Shown here: positions 50,538 through 58,532 of the stretch, one piece after another
Position numbering within the stretch: the first letter of the stretch is position 1
Layout of the letters: every line of letters starts with the position of its first letter
Assembly: GCA_963723965.1 (NCBI GenBank)
Contig: CAVRSV010000006.1
Span: 259,770-323,769, forward strand
Direction of reading: 5' to 3'
Length of the DNA stretch: 64,000 nt
DNA from: JARRKC01 sp963723965
GTDB lineage: Bacteria > Acidobacteriota > UBA6911 > RPQK01 > JAPXNP01
Program-made: the position numbers and the translations under genes
The notes under the pieces: model-generated
The model's database searches: none
Seen by the model: only the letters and a program-made list of their open reading frames with translations
Told to the model about the DNA's origin: nothing

Positions 50538-52988
50538 TCAATCGCACTTCAGGGCCTGGACCGGACTCACGCGGGTTGCTCGGCGGGCCGGTAAGAGGCA
50601 TGCGAGAACGGCGGCAGCGGAAAGCCCCAGACAGACCAAAACAAAGGTCTGGACGTCTGTCGGACTGACTCCGTAGAGCTGGCTTCGGAGGGATCTCGTG
50701 AGCGCTATCGAAATCATGACTCCCACCACCTGACCAGTTCCCGTCAGCAGCAGCCCACGGCTCAATACCCACCTGAGGAGATCCCCGCTCTGCGCGCCCA
50801 GTGCCATGCGCAGGGCCAGTTCCTTCGTCCCCCGCGTGACGCGATAGGAAAGGAGCGCGTAGGTTCCCAGCAGGGCCAGCAGCAGGGCGATTGCGGCCAG
50901 AGACGACACGAGCAGGAATATCAGCCGCGGTGGGAGGACCGCATCGGCGATGACTTTGTCCATCGTACGCAAGCGGGACACGGGCACGGTCGGGTCCACC
51001 GAGAGGATGGCCTTGCGGACCGGATCCGCGAGATCGCCCGGCCTTCGTTCCGCCCAGATCGCCAAGTCGGCCGAGAAGGGGACAGACTGCTGGTACGAGG
51101 TGTAGACGCCTGCTCGAAGCCCTTTGTCCAGTCCATCCTGTCGAACATCGCCGACGACCCCGACGATCCTGCAGGATTGTCCGTTGAGCCGGACCCTGCT
51201 CCCGACGGGATCCTTGTTCTTCCAGAACTCCTCGGCCAGCGTCTCATTGATGAGGATCGTCGGCGGCGCGCCCTGACGGTCCTCTTCGGTCAGCAAGCGG
51301 CCGCTGCGCAGGGGAATACCGAGGGTGGAGAAATAGCCCGGGCTGGCCGATTCGAGGAAAGCCCACACGGATTGGCTTTCCGGGTCGGATCGGCCTTCGA
51401 TCGCGAGGGTCACCGTGCTGGTCGCCCCTGTCACAGGCAAGGACTCTGCCAGCCCGGCGGATCGGACCCCGGGAAGGGCCGAGACCCGCTGCAGGACCCG
51501 CTGAAAATAGGCTCTTCGCCTCTGGGTGTCGGTATGTGGCGGCAAATTGAGCTGCATGGTCAGCACCTGATCGGTGCGGCAGCCGGGATCGACCCTCGAG
51601 AAGCGGACCAGGGTCTTCAACAGCAGCCCGGCCCCGATCAGCAACACGACGGTCAAGGCCGTTTGAAGCACGACCAAAGCATGCTGCGCAGAGCGCCTTC
51701 GGGAAGGGCCGGCGACGCTTCGCGCGCCCTTCAGCAAGTCGAAAGTCCCGCCATGATTGAGATGCGTCAACGGCAGCAGGGCGAAGACAGCACCCACGGC
51801 AACCGCGATGAGGAAGATCGAGCCCAATACGGCGGCGCCGATCTCGACGCGGGGGAGTCCGACGACGATCCCTGCCAGCACCAGATTGATCAGTCGGCAT
51901 CCCGCCAAAGACAGCCCCAGGCCGAAAAGGGCCGCCGCCAGCGACAGTGTCAGGCCTTCGATGAAGACCTGACGGAGAATCCGCAGACGATTCGCTCCCA
52001 GTGCCGTCCGGACTGCAATCTCGGACTGCCGCCCCAGTCCCTGCTCGAGCAGGAGGCCGGCCGTGTTCACGACGGCAATGACGAGCAGGATGGAGGCGGC
52101 CCCCATGAGGATCCAGAGGAAGGTTCGGTAGCTCCCACGCTGAGCCTCTTGGAGTCCGGCGACCTCGATGCCCCAGTCCTTATTCTCCTTGTGCCTTTGC
52201 TCTAATCGCGTCGCGATCAACTCCATTTCGGCTCGGGCCTGGCCGACGCTGACGCCGGCCCGGAGACGCGCCACGATATCGCAATTGTGGCTATCCCGCG
52301 GCCGACGCATCAATGGGGCCGTAAAGGGAGTCCAAAGTTCGGGTTGCCGCCGCGACTGGATCAGTCGGGAGTGCGTACCCCAGTCACGCGAATGCATTCC
52401 GGTGAAGTCGGCAGGCATGACCCCCACGATGACGGCGGGGGTCTCGTCGATCAATACGGTACGACCGAGCACCTCGGCCCGGCCTCCGAAGTGCCTCCGC
52501 CAGAGCGCGTCGCTGAGAATGAGGGGTCGGCCTGCGCCGGTCACGAATTCTTCGGGGAGAAGACTCCGCCCGAAGGCCGGCTCTACCCCCAGCACCTCAA
52601 AGTAGCGGGCGCTGACGAAACTGCATTGAACACGCTCGGGGCCGGTCCCGGAAGCCAGGTTCACGGCCTCGGTGCGATAGGCCGCGACTCCAGCGAAAAC
52701 GTCGTTCTCGGCGCGTATGTCCTCGAAGGTGAGATAGGAGAAGTTGAGCCGGTTGGTCCCCAGCAATCTGGCGAAAGGACTGCTGTGCGGTACCGTGTTG
52801 AAGAGCGCCAGCAGTTCCTCCGGCTGCCTGTAGGGCAATGGCCGAAAGACCACCGCGTTGAGCGTCCCGAAGGCGGTGCACAGAGCGCCCATCGCCACAC
52901 CCAGTGTGAGAATGACAGCCACCGTCACGACTCGATTGCGCCGCCATAAACGGAAGACCACGCGAAGGTCCTGGACAAAGCCACCCAT
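50538..52988 (-). CDS. ABC transporter permease of the ADOP family (MacB/FtsX-like)
   Basis: ATG 52988, preceded by GGGAGGGAAC, gives about 816 residues; ATG 53000 is an in-frame alternative without a ribosome site. The N-terminus FRLWRRNRVVTVAVILTLG is the first helix, followed by the MacB-type periplasmic domain (VVFRPLPYRQPEELLALF, GFNGMHSRDW-like) and FtsX helices. A second repeat has FSRVDPGCRTDQVLTMQLNL and SLAVLALLLALLGTYALLSY, then TRGTKELALRMALGAQ. Two FtsX-type units in one protein are the ADOP signature, a family concentrated in Acidobacteriota. No ATPase gene is adjacent, as is usual for this family. Confidence 0.93.
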   Translation of the reverse strand: MGGFVQDLRVVFRLWRRNRVVTVAVILTLGVAMGALCTAFGTLNAVVFRPLPYRQPEELLALFNTVPHSSPFARLLGTNRLNFSYLTFEDIRAENDVFAGVAAYRTEAVNLASGTGPERVQCSFVSARYFEVLGVEPAFGRSLLPEEFVTGAGRPLILSDALWRRHFGGRAEVLGRTVLIDETPAVIVGVMPADFTGMHSRDWGTHSRLIQSRRQPELWTPFTAPLMRRPRDSHNCDIVARLRAGVSVGQARAEMELIATRLEQRHKENKDWGIEVAGLQEAQRGSYRTFLWILMGAASILLVIAVVNTAGLLLEQGLGRQSEIAVRTALGANRLRILRQVFIEGLTLSLAAALFGLGLSLAGCRLINLVLAGIVVGLPRVEIGAAVLGSIFLIAVAVGAVFALLPLTHLNHGGTFDLLKGARSVAGPSRRRSAQHALVVLQTALTVVLLIGAGLLLKTLVRFSRVDPGCRTDQVLTMQLNLPPHTDTQRRRAYFQRVLQRVSALPGVRSAGLAESLPVTGATSTVTLAIEGRSDPESQSVWAFLESASPGYFSTLGIPLRSGRLLTEEDRQGAPPTILINETLAEEFWKNKDPVGSRVRLNGQSCRIVGVVGDVRQDGLDKGLRAGVYTSYQQSVPFSADLAIWAERRPGDLADPVRKAILSVDPTVPVSRLRTMDKVIADAVLPPRLIFLLVSSLAAIALLLALLGTYALLSYRVTRGTKELALRMALGAQSGDLLRWVLSRGLLLTGTGQVVGVMISIALTRSLRSQLYGVSPTDVQTFVLVCLGLSAAAVLACLLPARRATRVSPVQALKCD

Positions 52989-53173
52989 GTTCCCTCCCAT
53001 TCACGCACGGGAAGTGGTCAAAGCGAACGAACTCCCGTTTGGACCTCCGAGGCAAGGAAAAAGTTGGGGCGTACGTAGCCTGTTGGTGTCGACCTGCTGA
53101 GAGAAGGCCAGGCGCACGACAGCATCGCGATCTGGCTCAAGCATCATTGATGAGACCGGTCGGATCTGGAAGC

Positions 53174-53575
53174 TCAGCGGACGGAGGAGTCTGCCGGTTC
53201 GTCCGGGCGTGATGGACCCCTTTTCTCCAGGAAGTAGAGCGCGATCGTGTCGATGGCGGCCAACGCGAGGATGGCCCAGCCCAGCCAGTTGCGCCACCCT
53301 CCCGCATTCTCGGGCCGGAGCAGGGCCGTATCGAACACCCCGACGACCCAGAGGAGAGCCGTGCGTTGGACCCGCCAGACAACCCGGCCTCCCCCGTCGC
53401 GGTAGAGTCGGCGACTCAACTGGATGATGTTCCATAGAAGGGCCAGCGCAACCAACCCGATGACTGCGTAGTCGATCGGGCCACGGCCTGCGGACGACAG
53501 ATCGAGCACAAAGTACAGGACGCCGCCCGCCAATGCCGCGAGAACGACGTAGGACTGCGGCTGTTTCTTCTTCAT
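53174..53575 (-). CDS. Small membrane protein of unknown function
   Basis: 133 residues with about four hydrophobic stretches (VVLAALAGGVLYFVLDL, YAVIGLVALALLWNII, TALLWVVGVFDTALL, LGWAILALAAIDTIALYFL). No family recognised. It is the last gene of a three-gene minus-strand unit with a winged-helix regulator and another membrane protein. Confidence 0.75.
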   Translation of the reverse strand: MKKKQPQSYVVLAALAGGVLYFVLDLSSAGRGPIDYAVIGLVALALLWNIIQLSRRLYRDGGGRVVWRVQRTALLWVVGVFDTALLRPENAGGWRNWLGWAILALAAIDTIALYFLEKRGPSRPDEPADSSVR

Positions 53576-53610
53576 ATGGATCCCCCCGAGGGCAGAGATG
53601 ACCGGAAGCG

Positions 53611-53928
53611 CTAGTCGGGGAGCGCTTCGAGCAGCATCTTCATGTCCGTTTTGTAGGCCCGCAGCGTGTCCCGGCCTCTCGCCGTCAGTGAGTAGACCGT
53701 CCGTGGCCGGTTGCGGACGAAGCTTTTCTCGATCTCGACCAGTCCCGCCTCACTGAGTTTCGTCATCTGAACCGACAGGTTCCCGCGGCTGAGACCGCTT
53801 TGGCGCAGGAGGTAGACGAAATCGGCCCGCTTCAAAACGGACAGGAACGCCAGCAGGCGCAGGCGGGCCAGTTCGTGCACGAAGGCATCCGGTGCCGGTA
53901 CCAGCAGGTTCTGGGGTGAGGAGGACAT
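53611..53928 (-). CDS. Winged-helix transcriptional regulator (DUF/PF13601-like)
   Basis: 105 residues. The winged helix is LLAFLSVLKRADFVYLLRQ followed by GLSRGNLSVQMTKLSEAGL and VEIEKSFVRNRPRTVYSLTA, the pattern of the single-domain HTH_34 family (ArsR-like). The gene is 1 bp from the next minus-strand gene. Its likely target is the perfect dyad at 54551-54569 ahead of the operon. Confidence 0.85.
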   Translation of the reverse strand: MSSSPQNLLVPAPDAFVHELARLRLLAFLSVLKRADFVYLLRQSGLSRGNLSVQMTKLSEAGLVEIEKSFVRNRPRTVYSLTARGRDTLRAYKTDMKMLLEALPD

Positions 53929-53929
53929 T

Positions 53930-54517
53930 TCAGTCGGCCTCCCCGTCTTCGACAGCGATTCGCAGGAACCGGGCCAGCAGCCGGACTCCGTTGAGAAGAA
54001 TCACCAGCCCTCCGACCAGCATGGCAATCTCGGGCCGGGTATCCAGAAGGCCCACCGTCAATCCGGCCAGACAAAGGACGGCGGCGTATGCAAAGAAGCG
54101 AGACAAACCCAGCAGGAGCGCCACCAGCGCCGCCAGAAGAGCCAGCAACAGGGCCGGAACTCCGGGCGCCACCCAGGCCATTGCATGGCCCCCGCGGACC
54201 GAAAGGAAGTTGAGCGCGATGAACGCGATCAACAGGGCCACTCCAATCCAGGCACTGACGAGCAGTCCGCCCCGCATCCGCTTCGTCCGCAGATCGGAAA
54301 ACTCGACCAGACCGGCCCGGGGTTCGACGATGGACCTCCGAAGCGGCTCCCAGAAGGGGATCAGAAGGACGGGGACGACCGCTCCCAGAGCAATCAGGTC
54401 CACAGCCCAGAAGACGCCGATCGCAGCCACTCCCAGGCCTGCGAAGATGTCCAGCAGCCCGTCATTCCAGTATGCCCGATAGAGCCGCGATTCCAGGGGC
54501 TCAGTGCGATCAATCAT
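53930..54517 (-). CDS. Multi-pass membrane protein
   Basis: 195 residues with about six hydrophobic stretches, including IGVFWAVDLIALGAVVPVLL, VALLIAFIALNFLSV and AGLTVGLLDTRPEIAMLVG. ATG 54517 has GAGGAGGAGGAC upstream. First gene of the operon with the winged-helix regulator. Unknown function. Confidence 0.8.
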   Translation of the reverse strand: MIDRTEPLESRLYRAYWNDGLLDIFAGLGVAAIGVFWAVDLIALGAVVPVLLIPFWEPLRRSIVEPRAGLVEFSDLRTKRMRGGLLVSAWIGVALLIAFIALNFLSVRGGHAMAWVAPGVPALLLALLAALVALLLGLSRFFAYAAVLCLAGLTVGLLDTRPEIAMLVGGLVILLNGVRLLARFLRIAVEDGEAD

Positions 54518-54550
54518 GTGAGTCCTCCTCCTCGTGTTGATGTCATCAAT

Positions 54551-54569
54551 TAGTTTATACTATAAACTA
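54551..54569. promoter_or_regulatory. Perfect palindromic operator of the winged-helix operon
   Basis: TAGTTTATACTATAAACTA (54551-54569) is a perfect 19-bp palindrome with 9-bp arms around a central C. It lies 34-52 bp upstream of the operon start ATG 54517 and overlaps an AT-rich -10-like region. A site this symmetric fits the dimeric regulator encoded in the same operon, so autoregulation is likely. Confidence 0.65.
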
Positions 54570-54815
54570 TACGACCGCACCCCGTTTTTGTTCCCTCGTG
54601 AGACAGATCAGCCTGGGCTCCGACCGACTGGCGGGCCTTCCCGGAGCAACGCTGCACGGCTCCGCGCGGCGGAAAGTGAAATCACTTCCACTCATCCCTC
54701 GCGCCACCGGCACGAGGTCGAACAAGGTCGCCCTGCTGGAAATCCAGGTCTCCACCTATCTTCCGCCGGCAGTCCGCTGTGTGTGTCTCTCCAACCCTCC
54801 CTGCCCTGCCATCCT

Positions 54816-54892
54816 GATTAGGTGCCAGACCTGCAACAGAATCCTTTATTCGCAGGCACTTACAGACGAATTACGTGCGTGTCACCAATTTC
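54816..54892 (-). repeat. Interspersed repeat, copy D (77 bp)
   Basis: On the minus strand it starts GAAATTGGTGACACGCACGT and ends GGTCTGGCACCTAATC. It begins 10 bp after the sulfatase stop at 54903 and has the same orientation as that gene. Confidence 0.85.
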
Positions 54893-54902
54893 GGGTCGGT
54901 GT

Positions 54903-56510
54903 TCAGCGCCGGCCGCCGATGGGCGTCTGCGGTTCGGTCCAGGGCTGGACGCCGCTCCGGGCTGCCCAGTCCTCGTAGAGTGACGTGAGCTCACTGACGA
55001 GCTCGGGCCGGGAGCCCGCGAGATCGGTCAGTTCGGTCCGATCCTTCGCCAGATCGTAAAGCTCCCAGGAACCACCGAGCACGGAGACGAGCTTCCAGTC
55101 GCCCCGTCGCACGGCGCGGTTCCCCTCGTGCTCCCAGAAGAGGGTCCGGGGCTGGTCCGGGTCGACCCCGAAAAGGTCTTTCCCGTCCGTCGGGTGCGGC
55201 GCAGCACCGGCGGCCGCCAGCAGGGTCGGCAGAATATCGATGACGTGGCCCACCTGACGGCTGGTCGTGCCCGGTTCTACCGTTCCGGGCCAGCGGATGA
55301 TGAAAGGTGTGGCGATGCCGCCCTCATGGACGAAACTCTTGAAGAGTCGGAACGGGGTATTCGAGGCGTTTGCCCATTCGATACCGTAACTTGCGTAGGT
55401 GTCCTCAGGGCCCGGCAGGATGTCGGTGCCGTTGCCCAGACGAATCGGCCGGCCGTCCCGGGTCTGCCGCGGAAAGTGCTGGGCTCGCCCCTCGGGGCCG
55501 ATCTCCTCGGCGCAGCCACCGTTGTCGGAGAGGAAGAGCACCAGCGTGTTCTCCCCCATCCCGCGGCGGTCCAGCTCGTCGAGGACCTGCCCGACGCCGC
55601 GGTCCATCTGCTCGACCATGGCGGCGTAGACGGCCATCCGGCGGGCGAACCATTCCTTGGGTTCGGCGGATGCCCAGTCGGAGACCCTTTCATCGCGTGG
55701 GGCGAGTGGGGCATCGAGAAGGCCGAGCTCGGCGAGGCGACGCTGCCGCCCGCGCCGGATTTCGTCCCAACCGGCGCGGTAACGGTCGAGGTGGCGCGCG
55801 ATGTCCGCCTCGCGGGCGTGCAGCGGCCAGTGCGGCGCCGCATGGGCGATATAGAGGAAGAAGGGTTTCGAGGCGTCGTGCTCGCGGATGAACGTGACTG
55901 CGGCATCCGTGACGGCGTCGGTGAAGTGATAGTCGCCCTCGGGTGGAGGAAGCGGCTCGTCGTCGCGCATCAGCGACGGAGGATTGTAGTAGCTGCGGAT
56001 GCTCGCGAGGATTCCGTAGAAACGGTCGAATCCGCGGCGCCGGGGGTGGTTGTCGGCTGGGCCGGGCCAGGGCGTGACGTGCCACTTGCCGGCCATATAC
56101 GTCGAGTAGCCGGCCTCGCGGAGCAGTTCTGCCACCGTGGGCGTGCCCGGGTCGAGGTCGCCGGGATAGGTGCCGGGCCCATTGAGGTGACCGATGCCGA
56201 CGGCATGCGGGGTACGACCGGTCAGCAGGCTCGCTCGCGTCGGAGAGCAGCGGGCGTTGTTGTAGAACTGCGTGAAGCGGACACCGCTTTCAGCCAGGCC
56301 GTCGATGTTGGGGGTCGGAATCTCGCCGCCGTAGCTTCCGAGGTCGGAGAACCCCATGTCGTCGGCCAGGAAGAGGACGATGTTCGGACGGACCGGCGAG
56401 CGCATTCGATCCTCATCAGCCGAGCAGTTCGAGAGGACGACGGCAGTCAGCGCGAAGAGAAGCGCTGCCGCGGCACGCCCGGACGGGGGCCGTGGGCTGT
56501 GGACTGTCAT
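54903..56510 (-). CDS. Lipoprotein sulfatase
   Basis: ATG 56510 gives 535 residues with a signal (AAAALLFALTAVVLSNC) whose Cys29 is the lipidation site. N-terminal NIVLFLADDMGFSDLGSYGG and the active-site Cys88-Ser-Pro-Thr-Arg define a sulfatase. GKWHVTPWPG and VLFLSDNGGCAEEIG carry metal-binding residues. It is close in layout to the 24470-26227 protein (both have DDMGFSDLG and DNGGCAEEIG), so they may be paralogues. It is divergent from the alcohol dehydrogenase. Confidence 0.96.
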   Translation of the reverse strand: MTVHSPRPPSGRAAAALLFALTAVVLSNCSADEDRMRSPVRPNIVLFLADDMGFSDLGSYGGEIPTPNIDGLAESGVRFTQFYNNARCSPTRASLLTGRTPHAVGIGHLNGPGTYPGDLDPGTPTVAELLREAGYSTYMAGKWHVTPWPGPADNHPRRRGFDRFYGILASIRSYYNPPSLMRDDEPLPPPEGDYHFTDAVTDAAVTFIREHDASKPFFLYIAHAAPHWPLHAREADIARHLDRYRAGWDEIRRGRQRRLAELGLLDAPLAPRDERVSDWASAEPKEWFARRMAVYAAMVEQMDRGVGQVLDELDRRGMGENTLVLFLSDNGGCAEEIGPEGRAQHFPRQTRDGRPIRLGNGTDILPGPEDTYASYGIEWANASNTPFRLFKSFVHEGGIATPFIIRWPGTVEPGTTSRQVGHVIDILPTLLAAAGAAPHPTDGKDLFGVDPDQPRTLFWEHEGNRAVRRGDWKLVSVLGGSWELYDLAKDRTELTDLAGSRPELVSELTSLYEDWAARSGVQPWTEPQTPIGGRR

Positions 56511-56690
56511 GATGAAACGCAGTCTACCAGTCACGCACCGAAAGCCAAAGCCCGGCACGCGTGGCCGGATATCTCGTGTCCAGCCTGGGGCGTTGGTCGA
56601 AGGCGTTCCGGCGGCATCGGCCCGAACAATGGCATACTGAACGCACCAAGCTTGAAATCACACCCAAATGAGCGAATGGGAGGATCGTTG

Positions 56691-57746
56691 ATGTACACAG
56701 CCAAGGCGTTTTCCGCTGCCAGTGCGACCTCACCCCTTTCTCCAACGAAGATCGGTCGCCGAGAGCCGACCGACCGCGACGTGCGGATCGAGATTCTTTA
56801 CTGCGGCATCTGCCATTCCGATCTCCATGCGGTCCGAAGCGAGTGGACCGGGTTCCCCACCGTCTACCCGATCGTCCCCGGCCACGAAATCGTCGGCCGC
56901 GTGACCGAGGTCGGCTCGGCCGTCACCCGGTTCCGCCCCGGTGACATCGCAGGAGTTGGCTGCATGGTCGGATCGGACGGCACCTGCCCGGAATGTCAGG
57001 CCGGTATCGAGCAGTTCTGCTCTAACATGATCCTCACCTACAACTCGCCGGACCCACATCTCGGGGGCGTGACCTATGGTGGTTACTCCGACTCGATCGT
57101 CGTCGACGAGCGTTTCGTCCTGCGCATCCCCTCGAACCTCGAACTGGCCGGCGCGGCACCCTTGCTCTGCGCCGGGATCACCACATACTCACCGATGCGT
57201 CGCGCGGAGGTCAATCGGGGACAAAAGGTGGGCGTCGTCGGGCTCGGCGGACTGGGTCACATGGGGGTGAAGTTCGCCCGAGCGTTTGGAGCCCACGTCG
57301 TCGTGTTCACCACGTCCCCCCGCAAGAGGGAGGATGCCTTGCGCCTCGGCGCCGACGAAGTCGTCAATTCCCGCAATGAAGAGGAAATGCAGCAGCAAGC
57401 CGGCAGCTTCAACTTCATCCTGGATACCGTCTCCGCCGAGCACGACATCAACGCCCTGATCGGGCTACTCGGGCGCGACGGCAACCTGACCCTGGTCGGC
57501 GCACCCGACAAGCCCCTGGGCGTCTCTGCCCTCGGCCTCATTTTCGGGCGCAAGAGCATCTCGGGCTCCCTCATCGGAGGCATCGCCGAGACGCAGGAGA
57601 TGCTCGACTTCTGTGGTCAACATGACATCACGTCCGATGTCGAAGTCATCCCGATCCAGAAGGTCAACGAAGCCTACGACAGGCTGCTCAAGTCGGATGT
57701 GAAGTTCCGCTTCTCCATCGACATGGCCTCGCTCAAGTCGGACTAA
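56691..57746 (+). CDS. Zinc-dependent NAD(P) alcohol dehydrogenase (cinnamyl-alcohol type)
   Basis: 351 residues from ATG 56691, after GGGAGGATC; the open frame extends far upstream without family sequence. Catalytic zinc ligands are in YCGICHSDLH (Cys) and VPGHEIVGRV (His/Glu), and structural zinc in TCPECQAGIEQFCSN. The NAD(P) site is VGVVGLGGLGHMGVKFARAF. The enzyme reduces aldehydes or oxidises alcohols in the cytosol. The substrate and electron-donor preference are not clear. Confidence 0.95.
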   Translation: MYTAKAFSAASATSPLSPTKIGRREPTDRDVRIEILYCGICHSDLHAVRSEWTGFPTVYPIVPGHEIVGRVTEVGSAVTRFRPGDIAGVGCMVGSDGTCPECQAGIEQFCSNMILTYNSPDPHLGGVTYGGYSDSIVVDERFVLRIPSNLELAGAAPLLCAGITTYSPMRRAEVNRGQKVGVVGLGGLGHMGVKFARAFGAHVVVFTTSPRKREDALRLGADEVVNSRNEEEMQQQAGSFNFILDTVSAEHDINALIGLLGRDGNLTLVGAPDKPLGVSALGLIFGRKSISGSLIGGIAETQEMLDFCGQHDITSDVEVIPIQKVNEAYDRLLKSDVKFRFSIDMASLKSD

Positions 57747-57892
57747 TGCCATCCGGCAATCCGGGGGTGAAGTCTCGTGCCCGAGTGGCCCCTCTCCGGT
57801 CGGTCGCTGGAGTTGAGCGAGCCGGGTCGTGTTCTCAGCGGAACAGCGTCCCCGAATCGCGCGTCTCTGGAACCGTCCGGGCTCGGCCATTC

Positions 57893-57970
57893 GAAATCAG
57901 TGCCAGACCGGCCTCAAAAGCTTTTGTTCATGGCAGGTTACGACTGAATTGCGTGCGTGTCACCAATTTC
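57893..57970 (-). repeat. Interspersed repeat, copy E (78 bp)
   Basis: The minus-strand sequence starts GAAATTGGTGACACGCACGC and ends GGTCTGGCACTGATTTC, with internal TCGTAACCTGCC and GAACAAAAG. Its first two bases are the GA of the TGA stop of the VOC gene (57969-57971), matching copies A and C. Confidence 0.85.
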
Positions 57971-58383
57971 AACCCGCTTGCCAGATGTCCGGGGTTGCCA
58001 GTTCGATGCTGTTTCCGGCGGGGTCGCGGAAGTAGATGGAATGTCCGCCGCCCGGCCAGTCGACCTCGGATTCAATGGTGATCCCGGCGGTTTCCAGGCG
58101 AGTCCTCCAGCCGGGGAGGTCGTCGGCCGGCACGGAGAACGCAACGTGGCCGGGTCCTTGGGAGCCGTGAGGGGGTATCAGGTGGCTGGGCTCCGGGCTT
58201 CGGAGGCCGGCTCGTGGCTTCGGGGTTGAAGATGAGGAATACTGAGTCGCCGCAGCGGAAGAAGACGTGGCGGCCGGGGTTGCGCGTGAACGGCCGGAGG
58301 CCGAGAACATCTCCGTAGAAGTGTTCTGCGGCCTCCAGGTCGCTCGCGTAGAGACAGGTTTCGAGAACCTTCAGCCTGTCCAT
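57969..58383 (-). pseudogene. VOC (glyoxalase-like) protein split by a frameshift
   Basis: The N-terminal half starts at ATG 58383: MDRLKVLETCLYASDLEAAE, then HFYGDVLGLRPF and FRCGDSVFLIFNPEATSRP. The C-terminal half, HLIPPHGSQGPGHVAFSVPA then GHSIYFRDPAGNSIELATPD, lies one frame on, with the break at about 58195-58225. Together they make one ordinary two-motif vicinal oxygen chelate protein of about 135 residues. Either an insertion of one base or an assembly indel interrupts it. Confidence 0.75.
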
Positions 58384-58532
58384 GACTTGGCACTTCACGC
58401 TCTTCGCGTGAGACCCGTGCGTCTGCTCCCTGTGCTGCAGCGTTCTGCGATCAGGCGAGGTCGAAGCGGTCGAGATTCATGACCTTGTTCCAGGCCGCCA
58501 CGAAGTCCTGCACGAACTTCTCCTCGGAGTCC

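Noticed and set aside
55128..56690. Upstream extension of the alcohol dehydrogenase ORF
   Set aside because: It is antisense to the sulfatase gene; the true start with ribosome site is 56691.
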